Assembly (NCBI RefSeq): GCF_002162355.1
Contig: NZ_CP021434.1
Coordinates: 1,148,501 to 1,212,500 of the forward strand
Direction: 5' to 3'
Length of the DNA stretch: 64,000 nucleotides
Origin: Tumebacillus avium
GTDB taxonomy: Bacteria; Bacillota; Bacilli; Tumebacillales; Tumebacillaceae
Shown: piece by piece, positions 49,014 through 57,089 of the stretch
Layout: each line of letters begins with the position of its first letter
How positions within the stretch are numbered: position 1 is the first letter of the stretch
Program-made: the position numbers and the translations under genes
Notes under the pieces: model-generated
What the model was told of the DNA's origin: nothing
Databases searched by the model: none
Seen by the model: only the letters and a program-made list of their open reading frames with translations

Positions 49014-49461
49014 GTTTTCCCCTCCAATCAAGGCGCAGCAAGGAACCGGCGAGCACCAGTCCCGCCGAGATCGCCGAGGCGATCAACAGGGTCAGCGTCC
49101 CGCGCGACAGCCCTTCCAGATAGTCGCCCATCACGAACTCCCGCATCGTCGCCATCGCCGACGAGCCCGGCACCAGCGGCACGATCCCGCCGACGACAAA
49201 GACGGTGACCGGCATCCGCATGCGGCGGGCCAGCTTCTCGCTGAACGCGCCGACGAGGAACCCGCCGACCAGCGCTGCGAAGACGGGCGACTCGATCACT
49301 TGCAGCGTCAAATACTGCACCAGCCAGGCGCTGAGGCCGACGATGCCGACCAGCAGGAGCGCCTTTTTCGGAATCTGATACAGCACGGCATAGCAGACGG
49401 TCGCGGCGAAGGCGACTACAGACAAGAGCAGCAGATGCAACACTTCATGTTCCCCGGCCAT
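48994..49461 (-). CDS. Threonine/serine exporter family, small subunit (ThrE2/YjjB-like)
   Basis: A 155-residue membrane protein with four or five helices and the family motif GGIVPLVPGSSAMATMREFVMGDYLEG. It pairs with the larger YjjP/DUF1212 protein, encoded directly upstream (the stop of one abuts the ATG of the other). Together they make a ThrE-type exporter of threonine, serine or other small acids. The partner is frameshifted, so the pair may be inactive. Confidence 0.82.
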   Translation of the reverse strand: MAGEHEVLHLLLLSVVAFAATVCYAVLYQIPKKALLLVGIVGLSAWLVQYLTLQVIESPVFAALVGGFLVGAFSEKLARRMRMPVTVFVVGGIVPLVPGSSAMATMREFVMGDYLEGLSRGTLTLLIASAISAGLVLAGSLLRLDWRGKRAGKSR

Positions 49462-50234
49462 CTACCAGATCCCCCCGTGCACGCGAATTGCCAGCACCGC
49501 CGCCACGGCCGCCGCGATGGCGAAGGCTACGAGGAAGCCTTCCGCCGCCCGCGCCACGCCGGAGATCAGTTCGCCCGCCATCAGGTCGCGCACGGCGTTG
49601 GTCACCGATACCCCCGGCACGAGCGGGATGACCGCCCCGATAATCGCCGCTTCAAAATTGGTCGCGACCGACAGCACCACGCCGATCACCGCCACCGAGA
49701 CGCCTGAGAAGGCTGCGAAAAACACGCTGAGAAAATACGGCATCGCCGACCCGATCAAGCCCAGCACAAAATGCGAGATCCAGCCGCAGAGCGCCCCAAC
49801 GACAAACTCCGCCCAGCCCCGCCAAACAGCACAGCAAAAGCGCCGGACGCAAACGCCGACGCCAAGTGCTGGTAGCGCAGGCGGTAGGTGTACGGCGTCT
49901 GCTCGATCTCGTCAAACGAGGCCATCACTTCTTCGACGCTGACCTGCCCTGCCGCATAGCGGCGGGACAAGTCGTTGATGCGGTGCACCTGGGACAGATT
50001 GATCCCCGACGACCCCCTGATGCGGAGGATGCCGGTGCGCGTCGTCTCCCCGGTCATTTCCACGGAAATAAAAATTCCGGTCGGCGTGACGAAGCTTTGC
50101 ACCTGTTCGACGCCGTACGCATAGCCGAGCCGCGCGATCGTATCTTCGACGCGCGAAGTCTCGGCTCCGCATCTCAGCATGATATTCCCGGCCCGCAGGC
50201 ACAGGTCTAACGCCACTTCCAAACTTCTGCTCAT
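49462..50234 (-). pseudogene. Threonine/serine exporter large subunit (DUF1212/YjjP-like), frameshifted
   Basis: Two frames together make one normal protein of about 256 residues. The first part, from ATG 50234 (AGGTGA upstream; MSRSLEVALDLCLRAGNIML), carries CGAETSRVEDTI and SFVTPTGIFIS and runs in phase to about 49815. There the homologous continuation (WAEFVVGALCGWISHFVLGLIG, then VPGVSVTNAVRDLMAGE) is found one phase away, ending at 49462. The switch lies within the G-rich stretch at about 49811-49826. One missing base would explain it: true mutation, sequencing error in a G/C run, or less likely programmed slippage. Confidence 0.75.
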
Positions 50235-50320
50235 CGCGTGTTCACCTGTTCCCTTAAAAATCGTTTTCACAGAGTTCGCGTTTCGGGCTTGGTTTCCTTC
50301 CGTCCACGGCAAAAACTCCT

Positions 50321-51259
50321 CTACAAAAAGATCAGGCAAACCACGCCGACCAGCACAGCGGCCGAACCAAACAGCAGCCAGTCGCTCCAGTCGTGCTTCG
50401 GCTCGTCGTCGACCGCGCGCTTTTCCTGTTTCACGCTTGCTTTGATCATCGGCATCAGCTCCTCCCGGAAGCGCTCGACGCTCGTCACGCGTCCGCTCCA
50501 GACGGCATTGAGCACCTCGCGCCAAGGGGCCAACCGCGGATCGGCGCCGACGCTTTGTTTGAGCAGGGAAAAATTCGGCACGGTAAGCGCCGCGAGCTTG
50601 TGACGCAGGTCGGGGGCGATCAGCGCGACGACCATCATCGTCAGCGCAAACACGTCATACGACGCTTCGGCGCGGCGGCTGCCCTGTCCCCACCAGGCGC
50701 GGTCGTACCATTCGGTGTATTCTTTGACCCCGCGTCCAAACGGCGTCACGCCGCCAAAGTCGACGAGCCGCAGCCGGCCAAGCTTTTCATCGACGAGGCA
50801 GTTTTCCGCTTTCAGATCGCCAAAGCAATAGCCGAGCTGGTGCATCCGCTCCAGATAGGTGCAGAGCTGCAGCATCAGGACGGGCGTCCAGTGCCGGCCC
50901 CGCTTTTTCAAAAACGGGGGCAGGGAGGTGCCATGGACCTGCTCCATCACGTAGAAAAAAGCTTTGCCGCGCGCGGTGTCGACATCATCCAAGTCAAAGA
51001 CGAGCGGCCCGAGGTCGATGCCCCGGACCACCCCTTGCAGTTGCTGCAGGATCTTATGTTCCAGCGCGATGTCGCTCGACTGCGGCGAGACTTTTAAGGC
51101 CAGCCGTTCGCCGTTTGGTTTCACAACGCGGTAGACCTCGCCGTTGGCGCCGCGCCCGAGCAGGCCTTCGACGAGGTAGCGCTGTTTGTTCCAAACGCCG
51201 GTGAAGGTCTCTCCGGCCCGGAACAGCGGCTCAGACGACGTAGGCTGCCATGTCGCCAT
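50321..51259 (-). CDS. Hanks-type serine/threonine kinase with C-terminal membrane anchor (YabT-like)
   Basis: A protein of about 312 residues. The kinase domain (about 28-270) has the glycine loop LLGRGANGEVYRV, VAIK-like LALKV (Lys), the catalytic loop GYCFGDLKAENCLVD (HRD changed to FGD) and VDFGG (DFG). The last 20 residues are a membrane helix (LFGSAAVLVGVVCLIFL). B. subtilis YabT, between spoIIE and tilS, is a DNA-activated sporulation kinase of the same layout. The ATG at 51259 has AGAGG; it overlaps the VWA gene. Confidence 0.85.
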   Translation of the reverse strand: MATWQPTSSEPLFRAGETFTGVWNKQRYLVEGLLGRGANGEVYRVVKPNGERLALKVSPQSSDIALEHKILQQLQGVVRGIDLGPLVFDLDDVDTARGKAFFYVMEQVHGTSLPPFLKKRGRHWTPVLMLQLCTYLERMHQLGYCFGDLKAENCLVDEKLGRLRLVDFGGVTPFGRGVKEYTEWYDRAWWGQGSRRAEASYDVFALTMMVVALIAPDLRHKLAALTVPNFSLLKQSVGADPRLAPWREVLNAVWSGRVTSVERFREELMPMIKASVKQEKRAVDDEPKHDWSDWLLFGSAAVLVGVVCLIFL

Positions 51260-51977
51260 CGCGGTCATCCTCTTCGCGGTACGGAGTCACTTGCTGGGCC
51301 GCGCCCGCTTGGAACAGCTGCAGGGCGCGTTCGATGGCCGGGCCGGTCGGTGTGCCGCCTTGGGCGCGCAGGTCATTGGAGAGCTTGTTCAGGTCGAGCG
51401 TGCTGCTGAAGTCGGACAGCACGCGCACGTCCTCGGTCGGCGAGCCCGGGAAGGTGAGGATCGCCACTTTATGCGAGCCTTTGCGCACGTCGAGGCCGAT
51501 CTGCAGGTCGCGGATCGCCTCCCGCACGGTGGGCAGCTTTTCGTGCATCGAAGCGGACGTGTCGATGAGCAGGACGAGTTGGAGCAGAGCTTCATCGCCC
51601 ATGCGGTCGACCATCTCGGCGACTTCGGTGCGCTTCTCCGGCGGGAGGCCTTCCGCGTCGGTGCCGAGGAGCTGCTTGAGCTCTTTGTTGACGACTTGCT
51701 GGATCGTCATCTGCACGGTGTGTTTGGTCATCATGTGCATCGTCATCGCCAGCTGTTTGGCTTCGACGATCCGCGACAGCCCGCCGCCCGCTTCGGCGAT
51801 CTCCGCCGCTTCGCGCCGCCCGGCCGAGCCGAGGTCACCGCCATCGACGATGCCGATCACGTTTACGGCGATCCCTTGCGCGCGCGCCATCCTCGCCGCT
51901 TGCACCGGGTCGCTGCCTTTGTTCGAGCACCCGTCGGTAATCAGCAAAATCTGCTTCATCTTCATATCATTCCACAT
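51231..51977 (-). CDS. VWA-domain protein (YabS-like)
   Basis: A 248-residue protein. It begins as a truncated VWA half (MKMKQILLITDGCSNKGSDP) and continues with a second VWA-like unit containing the MIDAS motif LLIDTSASMHEK (DxSxS, about 139-150). B. subtilis yabS lies in the same place. The function is unknown; it probably acts with the kinase, whose gene it overlaps. AAGGGG precedes the ATG. Confidence 0.82.
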   Translation of the reverse strand: MWNDMKMKQILLITDGCSNKGSDPVQAARMARAQGIAVNVIGIVDGGDLGSAGRREAAEIAEAGGGLSRIVEAKQLAMTMHMMTKHTVQMTIQQVVNKELKQLLGTDAEGLPPEKRTEVAEMVDRMGDEALLQLVLLIDTSASMHEKLPTVREAIRDLQIGLDVRKGSHKVAILTFPGSPTEDVRVLSDFSSTLDLNKLSNDLRAQGGTPTGPAIERALQLFQAGAAQQVTPYREEDDRDGDMAAYVV

Positions 51978-52095
51978 CTCGTTCCACCCCTTCTTCGAGC
52001 CTTGTTACTTTCCATCTTTGCCCTTGGAAGCGGGGTCTAATCAAATAAGTGCAAGATAAAAACGTTATATTCAGGAAAATCTCGTGGTAAAATAA

Positions 52096-52128
52096 AAAAG
52101 AACCGCAAGTGTTGGTGCACCTGCGGTT
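52096..52128 (-). terminator. Terminator between the holin-like toxin gene and yabS
   Basis: AACCGCA-GTG (52101-52111) pairs with CAC-TGCGGTT (52118-52128); the minus strand continues CTTTTTTATTTTACC, a very good T-run. Confidence 0.85.
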
Positions 52129-52200
52129 GTGATCCAAAACAGACATTTTCCTCAAAAGGATCGGCTCGCTATCCTGAGGAGATCGTATCGTGTGAAACAT

Positions 52201-52232
52201 AGATCCCCGAGGGTGAGGCCTCAAGGGGATCT
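52201..52232. other. Stem-loop at the 3' end of the toxin frame
   Basis: AGATCCCC (52201-52208) pairs exactly with GGGGATCT (52225-52232), with an inner GAGGCCTC palindrome. It overlaps the toxin stop codon and has no T-run, so it is not a terminator. In type I modules such 3' structures sequester or meet an antisense RNA. Confidence 0.5.
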
Positions 52233-52368
52233 ACTTCTGTCTATGTTCAGTGAAATGCTTCCACAGCACAATCAGCAGGTTCAAAGCTGAGATGCCCAAA
52301 CCCATCAAAGCGATGGTGAACATCCCGATTTGAAGCATCAGCGTGACCGCAGCTTGTGTAGTATCCAC
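52231..52368 (-). CDS. Small hydrophobic holin-like toxin (type I toxin-antitoxin candidate)
   Basis: A 45-residue frame missed by length filters. The start GTG at 52368 has the excellent GGGAGGTGA upstream. The peptide MDTTQAAVTLMLQIGMFTIA and onward to the basic end HFTEHRQK is one long membrane helix (about 8-36) with a charged tail. It looks like the 'putative holin-like toxin' family (TxpA/BsrG type), whose members are normally silenced by an antisense RNA. No antisense promoter could be read with confidence. It lies alone between the spoIIE and its own terminator (52096-52128). Confidence 0.65.
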   Translation of the reverse strand: MDTTQAAVTLMLQIGMFTIALMGLGISALNLLIVLWKHFTEHRQK

Positions 52369-52514
52369 GAACTCTCACCTCCCTTCGAAAGGGAACCTTC
52401 CTTGGGAAGCGAGCCGACCCTCCTTGAGTGAACCGAATCTGTTCTGTCTCGTGTCTAAGCATATCACCCGCCTGAAACTATTAGCATCTATTAATTTGCA
52501 TAAGTAAAACACAG

Positions 52515-52541
52515 AAAGGGCTCTCAACATGAGAGCCCTTT
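52515..52541 (-). terminator. Terminator at the end of spoIIE
   Basis: An 11-bp perfect stem AAAGGGCTCTC (52515-52525) with GAGAGCCCTTT (52531-52541), 5-base loop. It lies 58 bases after the spoIIE stop; the minus strand ends TTTCTGTGTTTT. Confidence 0.85.
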
Positions 52542-52598
52542 CCCCCTATTCAGAAGCCATCCCTTTTTCTCTGTTTGGTCTCTCTATCTGGTTCTCTA

Positions 52599-55130
52599 TT
52601 AGTTCATCGGCACCAGTTTTTCCGCTCCGTCCGGTGCGCCGACCGTGGAGTTGCGCTTGAGCTTTTGCACGCCCGGCATGCGGATCGTTGCCCACTCCGG
52701 CTTGTATTTTTCCACTTTCGCCACCAGCACGGTCATGTCGTCGATGATCTTGCCGTGGTTGATCCGCACGGCAAGCTCGACGAGCATGTCGGCGATCTCC
52801 TGCGGGTTGTTCGACTCAAATTCCTCGATGCGCTTCTTCAGCCAGCCTTCCTTGTCGTCCGTGTGCTTCGGCGCATCGAAGATCCCGTCTGACATCAGGA
52901 TCAACAGATCCCCTTCCTTCAGCTCTTCCTCCACCGTCTGAATGTCGATATCCTGCAAAATCCCGATCGGCACGTTCTCCCCTTCGATCGAGAAGACCTG
53001 CTGCCCGCGCTTGATAAATGACGGAGACGATCCGATCTTCAAAAACTCCGTCTTCGCTGTAAACATGTCGATCAATGCCAGGTCCATCGTTGTAAAAATC
53101 TCATCTTTCGAGCGCAGGAGCAGCACCGAATTCACCGTTTTAATCGCCATCTGCTCCTCGAAGCCCGCTTTCAACAGCTGCTGCAGCAATCGAATCGCTG
53201 CGCTCGATTCCTGCATCGCCCGCTCGCCGTTGCCCATGCCGTCACTGACCGCGACGGCGAATTTGCCATTCCCTACGTCCAATGTGGTAAACGAATCCCC
53301 GCAATGCATCCGTCCGTCTTTGGCCGCGCTGGCCACACCCGTTTCGATATGATAAATCTTTGCCGACGACAGCGTCATCGTCACGCTGTTTTCATCCTCC
53401 CAGAATCTCTTTCGCGACACCACAATATTTTCCCCGATGATCTCCGACAACAGCGGCGCGATCAGCTTCTCCCCTTCGTCGGCCGAAGACGCCCCTGCCG
53501 ACGTCACTTCGATTTCGACTTTGCCTTCATCAAGCGATACGATATCCACCGACCGGATCGACAGCCCGAGATGTTCGAGCGCCGCCACAATGTGTTCTTC
53601 ATGATCGACCGACACGTTGTTCTCCTTGCGAATCTCCTGCGCGAGATCCCCCATGATCGTGCCGATCCCCGACAGCTGCGCCGCCACCATATTGCGGCTG
53701 TCCGCGAGCTGGTACTGCCACTGCATATCCCGTTTCGACATTTCCACCGCCCGATTCATCGCCGGCAAAATCTGCTCGGTGCGCACACAGAACTTTTTCA
53801 GCTCAGCCGGCATGTTCGACTGATTGACCCCTCCTTCGATATCGATCAAGGTCGCCGTGTCAAAAAGCGCGCGATACGTGCCGTAAAAGTTTTTCTCCCA
53901 GCACTGCGTCCGCTTGAAACAACTGGCACACACCTCTTTCGCGACCACATCAAACGTCTTGTTCATCACATCGTCCTGCGGTTTGACCACGGTGCTGGAG
54001 ATCTGCGAGAACGTGCGCGACAACTCGTCAAACACGCTCGACACCTCGCGAATCCGCATCGCCATCAGATCGCGGACACGCCTTGCATAATCCTGCTGTG
54101 ACAGCGAGTGCTGATGCGTCCCCGGCACGTAGCGGGAGACCTGGTCGATGAAGCTTTTTGGTGTGAACAAGAGAAGCAGGAACGCCGCCGCCGACTCTTG
54201 CAGCGCCGCCATCACCGACGCCATATCGTTGACGTATACCGTCAAGATCGCCGTGCCGAGCACAAATCCGATGCCGACTCCGGCTTTTTTCATATCGCGA
54301 AGCAGACCTGCGAGAAGACCTGAGAATGCCAGCAGCCCGATCTGCGAAGCGGCCAGCATGCTTGCCATTGTCAAAATGATCCCGGTCACCACCCCAACTC
54401 CGGCAGCGACCCCTGCCCCGCCGATCAGCGCGAACAGCATGATCAGGTAGCGCGAGAATATATTTTCAAACGACATCCCGGCCACCGAGAGATGGTGGAA
54501 CCCGGTCAGTACGGAAGCGAGCATGATCACCAGGCAGACGATCTCTTCGTTGCGCAGCTCTTTGACGCCGCGCTGGAAGGTGAAGATCGGCAGGGACTGG
54601 ATGAAGATAAGTGTCAGCACCATGGCGAGGAACCCGTCGACCAGCCCCATCATCAGCGAGTAGGTCGTCGTGTCGCCGGTCGCGGCGCTCGCGGCCAGCC
54701 GCACGCCCGCATCGACGAGGAACACGACAAACGGCACCATGTTCAAGGTCAAGGCTTTCTTCTTGGTCAGCATCCCGTAGACCACCCGGTAGAAGACCAG
54801 GGCGGCCGCCAGCATCGGCCAGATCGAGAAGAAGCCGTGTGCCGTCAAGGAACCGGCGATCAGCGAGAGCAGCACCGGTTTGGCAGCTGAGCGCTTCAGC
54901 CGCAGGATCACCGCGTAGAAGGCGATTGAGAAGGGGGCGAGCTCTCCTAAGATCATCGCCCGCCCGAGGAAGAAGGCCATGATCACCAGCACCAGAGTCC
55001 CTCTGCCGACCAGCGCTCCCATCCGGCTTTGCAGCCGCTGCCATCGGGAAGTGACGCCGCCAAGCGGCCCCGCCTCAACCTGTCCGCCTCCCCCAAAGGC
55101 CAGACGTCCTTCCCAAATCCGTTTCCACAT
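52599..55130 (-). CDS. spoIIE: Stage II sporulation protein E (membrane PP2C phosphatase)
   Basis: Dephosphorylates SpoIIAA to activate sigma-F in the forespore and helps place the asymmetric septum. The 843-residue protein has an N-terminal region of about ten membrane helices (45-330), a regulatory middle domain with several cysteines (CASCFKRTQC), and a C-terminal PP2C phosphatase (about 600-815) with SDGMGNGERA, TMDLALIDMFTAKTEFLKIGSSPSFI and MSDGIFDAP, so the metal Asp residues are intact. GGTGG precedes the ATG. It is monocistronic behind the unusual promoter at 55169-55201. Confidence 0.96.
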   Translation of the reverse strand: MWKRIWEGRLAFGGGGQVEAGPLGGVTSRWQRLQSRMGALVGRGTLVLVIMAFFLGRAMILGELAPFSIAFYAVILRLKRSAAKPVLLSLIAGSLTAHGFFSIWPMLAAALVFYRVVYGMLTKKKALTLNMVPFVVFLVDAGVRLAASAATGDTTTYSLMMGLVDGFLAMVLTLIFIQSLPIFTFQRGVKELRNEEIVCLVIMLASVLTGFHHLSVAGMSFENIFSRYLIMLFALIGGAGVAAGVGVVTGIILTMASMLAASQIGLLAFSGLLAGLLRDMKKAGVGIGFVLGTAILTVYVNDMASVMAALQESAAAFLLLLFTPKSFIDQVSRYVPGTHQHSLSQQDYARRVRDLMAMRIREVSSVFDELSRTFSQISSTVVKPQDDVMNKTFDVVAKEVCASCFKRTQCWEKNFYGTYRALFDTATLIDIEGGVNQSNMPAELKKFCVRTEQILPAMNRAVEMSKRDMQWQYQLADSRNMVAAQLSGIGTIMGDLAQEIRKENNVSVDHEEHIVAALEHLGLSIRSVDIVSLDEGKVEIEVTSAGASSADEGEKLIAPLLSEIIGENIVVSRKRFWEDENSVTMTLSSAKIYHIETGVASAAKDGRMHCGDSFTTLDVGNGKFAVAVSDGMGNGERAMQESSAAIRLLQQLLKAGFEEQMAIKTVNSVLLLRSKDEIFTTMDLALIDMFTAKTEFLKIGSSPSFIKRGQQVFSIEGENVPIGILQDIDIQTVEEELKEGDLLILMSDGIFDAPKHTDDKEGWLKKRIEEFESNNPQEIADMLVELAVRINHGKIIDDMTVLVAKVEKYKPEWATIRMPGVQKLKRNSTVGAPDGAEKLVPMN

Positions 55131-55168
55131 GCTTGTCCACCATCCCGTCTCGTGATTTGAATGGTCTC

Positions 55169-55201
55169 AGAATAGCATGGATTCTCAGCGATGTTTGTCA
55201 A
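55169..55201 (-). promoter_or_regulatory. spoIIE promoter with 21-bp spacing (Spo0A-activated type)
   Basis: On the minus strand a perfect TTGACA (55201-55196) and TATTCT (55174-55169) are separated by 21 bases, not 17. B. subtilis spoIIE and spoIIG have this arrangement and need Spo0A~P for activation. The -35 itself reads TTTGACA, a 6/7 match to the 0A box. Confidence 0.72.
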
Positions 55202-55227
55202 AACGCCGCGCCCTAAACAGGGAAATT

Positions 55228-55395
55228 TCCGACAACTATCGGGGGAGTTTTGCCGAACGTATGTCCGTGAAATGCCGGGAAGCCGCGCCGTTTGGGCTTC
55301 CAAAGATTGCAAGAGAGAACATGCATTCGCCGTCAAAAGGGGGTCTGCCGTCGAAGCGCACGTCGAATTGTCGGAAACTAATCTTCCGTTCGACA
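55228..55395. promoter_or_regulatory. Cluster of 0A-box-like sites between spoIIE and the dCMP deaminase
   Basis: A perfect 0A box TTCGACA lies at 55389-55395. 6/7 matches are TCCGACA (55228-55234), CGTCGAA (55349-55355 and 55361-55367) and TGTCGGA (55369-55375). The 55131-55454 gap otherwise holds only the two divergent promoters and no gene. Confidence 0.5.
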
Positions 55396-55418
55396 CCTAT
55401 TTTCCGGCAAGGTAGAAT
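55390..55418 (+). promoter_or_regulatory. Promoter of the dCMP deaminase gene
   Basis: TCGACA (55390-55395), 17 bases, TAGAAT (55413-55418). The perfect 0A box covers the -35, so phosphorylated Spo0A would be expected to repress it. The -10 is 37 bases upstream of the start codon. Confidence 0.6.
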
Positions 55419-55454
55419 AGAAATAGAAGTTTGAGAACAGGGAGGGCTCCCCCG

Positions 55455-55907
55455 ATGCGCAAACCATGGAACGAATACTTTATGGATCAGGCCAAGATGG
55501 TCGCCACCCGCGCCACCTGTGACCGCCTGCATGTCGGCGCGGTGATCGTGCGCGACAAACGGATCATCTCCACCGGCTACAACGGCAGCGTCGCCGGTGA
55601 CGTGCATTGCCACGATGTTGGCTGCCATGTGGTGAACGGACATTGCATCCGCACCATCCATGCCGAATCGAACGCCATCCTGCAGTGCGCCAAATTCGGC
55701 GTCTCGACAGAAGGCGCGTCGATCTACGTGACCCATTTCCCCTGCCTGCTCTGCTCCAAGCAGATCATTCAGGCAGGGGTGCGGGAGATCTTCTACGCGG
55801 AAGGCTACCGCATCGACGAGTATGCGGTGCAGCTGCTGACCCAAGCCGGCGTGGAGATCACGCAGATCGTATCGCAGGCAGACCTCATCGAACTCGACGA
55901 GAAATAG
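55455..55907 (+). CDS. dCMP deaminase family protein (ComEB-like)
   Basis: Deaminates dCMP to dUMP for thymidylate synthesis. The 150-residue zinc enzyme has the active-site IHAESNAIL (HAE) and the zinc-binding PCLLCSK (PCxxC), plus an N-terminal CxHD-like cluster (HCHDVGCH) typical of this family. The start is ATG 55455 (MRKPWNEYFM) with GGGAGGG upstream. The gene is divergent from spoIIE. The name comEB in Bacillus reflects its place beside competence genes, absent here. Confidence 0.88.
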   Translation: MRKPWNEYFMDQAKMVATRATCDRLHVGAVIVRDKRIISTGYNGSVAGDVHCHDVGCHVVNGHCIRTIHAESNAILQCAKFGVSTEGASIYVTHFPCLLCSKQIIQAGVREIFYAEGYRIDEYAVQLLTQAGVEITQIVSQADLIELDEK

Positions 55908-55968
55908 GCACCTTTCCCGTCCCCTTTGCATAGCCTAGGAGCAAATTCTTGCGACAAGGGGAGGAATG

Positions 55969-56106
55969 ATGCCAAGTTGGCTACGGAACCAACTGTCCAG
56001 AGCGTTTCGCGAAAAAGACAAGAGATCGATCGTCATGCTGAACCGCGTTTTTTATAAATACCAGAACACACTCCGCCAAGAAGATGCTGCTGAAGAAGCA
56101 GAATAA
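55969..56106 (+). CDS. cmpA: CmpA-like cortex morphogenetic protein
   Basis: A 45-residue frame (MPSWLRNQLSRAFREKDKRS and so on) resembling the 37-residue B. subtilis CmpA in its start MP-x-WL-xx-Q and in AF-x-EKD followed by LLN-like MLNRVFYKY. CmpA works with ClpXP in a coat/cortex quality control step and affects SpoIVA. The C-terminus is longer and acidic (EDAAEEAE). ATGs at 55966 and 55969 share GGGGAGG. The gene is too short for usual ORF filters. It may be cotranscribed with the deaminase gene, 61 bases upstream. Confidence 0.72.
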   Translation: MPSWLRNQLSRAFREKDKRSIVMLNRVFYKYQNTLRQEDAAEEAE

Positions 56107-56136
56107 AAAAGACCCCCGAACATTCGGGGGTCTTTC
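56106..56136. terminator. Bidirectional terminator between cmpA and meaB
   Basis: A 13-bp perfect stem (56108-56120 with 56123-56135) with A-run and T-run. It serves cmpA and the convergent meaB operon. Confidence 0.9.
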
Positions 56137-56146
56137 GTATTTCGTG

Positions 56147-57088
56147 TTACTTGAGGAGTTTCCCGATCATCTCATCGGCGATCGTATACGGATCGACCGC
56201 CCCTTGCTCCACCTGAGCGATCTTGCTGCTCCAGGCGGCGTCGCCGTGCATGAGCTCTTTTAAGCGGCGGGTCATCTGGCCTTCGATGATCGCCACGACC
56301 TCATCCTGGCGGCGCTTGTGGCGGCGCTGCTCCCACACGCCTGCGGAGCGCAGGTAGGCTTCGTGCTCCTGGACTTTGGCCCAGAACTCGGGGATGCCTT
56401 TGTTGTCGCGGGAGATCGTGCGGGTGACGGGCGGACGCCACGGGACGTGGCCCATCAGGTCGAGCATGTTGCTGACTTCGCGGTCGGTCTTGTCGGTGCC
56501 CGGCAGGTCGGCCTTGTTGATCACAAACAGATCGGCGATCTCCATGATCCCCGCCTTCATCGTCTGGATATGGTCGCCTGCCGACGGGTTCAACACCACG
56601 ACGGTCGAATCGGCCACATTCATGATGTCAAGCTCCGACTGCCCGACGCCCACCGTTTCGATCAGGATCACATCACAGCCCCATGCATCGAGCACGCGCA
56701 GCGCCTCCTGGGTCGTGCGGGCCAGACCGCCCAGCGACCCGCGCGTGCCCATCGAGCGGATGAACACGTCAGGATCGAGGGCATGCGCGCCCATCCGCAC
56801 GCGGTCGCCGAGGATCGCCCCGCCGGTGAACGGCGAGGTCGGGTCGACGGCCACCACGCCCACCCGCATCCCCAGCTCCTTGCGCAGGTAGGTGATGACG
56901 CGGTCGGTCAACGAGCTTTTGCCTGCCCCCGGCGACCCGGTGAGGCCGACGAGGTAGGCTTTGCCCGTGTGCGGGTGCAGGTCGCGCAGGATGTCGTGCT
57001 TTTGCGGCGCATCGTTCTCGATGTGCGTGATCGCACGGGCTGCGGCGCGCTTGTCGCCGCTGAGAATCCGCTGAACCAGCTCGTGCAT
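56147..57088 (-). CDS. meaB: MeaB/ArgK-type GTPase, chaperone for a B12-dependent acyl-CoA mutase
   Basis: A G3E GTPase of 313 residues. Walker A is GLTGSPGAGKSSL (about 48-60), then VAVDPTSPFTGGAILGDRVRM, ETVGVGQSE (switch) and NKADLP (NKxD). Such proteins protect and load methylmalonyl-CoA or isobutyryl-CoA mutase with cobalamin. No mutase gene is in the window, so its partner must be elsewhere. It is the last gene of the acyl-CoA operon, one base after the first acyl-CoA dehydrogenase. Confidence 0.9.
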   Translation of the reverse strand: MHELVQRILSGDKRAAARAITHIENDAPQKHDILRDLHPHTGKAYLVGLTGSPGAGKSSLTDRVITYLRKELGMRVGVVAVDPTSPFTGGAILGDRVRMGAHALDPDVFIRSMGTRGSLGGLARTTQEALRVLDAWGCDVILIETVGVGQSELDIMNVADSTVVVLNPSAGDHIQTMKAGIMEIADLFVINKADLPGTDKTDREVSNMLDLMGHVPWRPPVTRTISRDNKGIPEFWAKVQEHEAYLRSAGVWEQRRHKRRQDEVVAIIEGQMTRRLKELMHGDAAWSSKIAQVEQGAVDPYTIADEMIGKLLK

Positions 57089-57089
57089 C

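Noticed and set aside
49800..49830. Programmed -1 frameshift in the exporter gene
   Set aside because: No classic heptamer slippery site followed by a pseudoknot was seen; a missing base is simpler.
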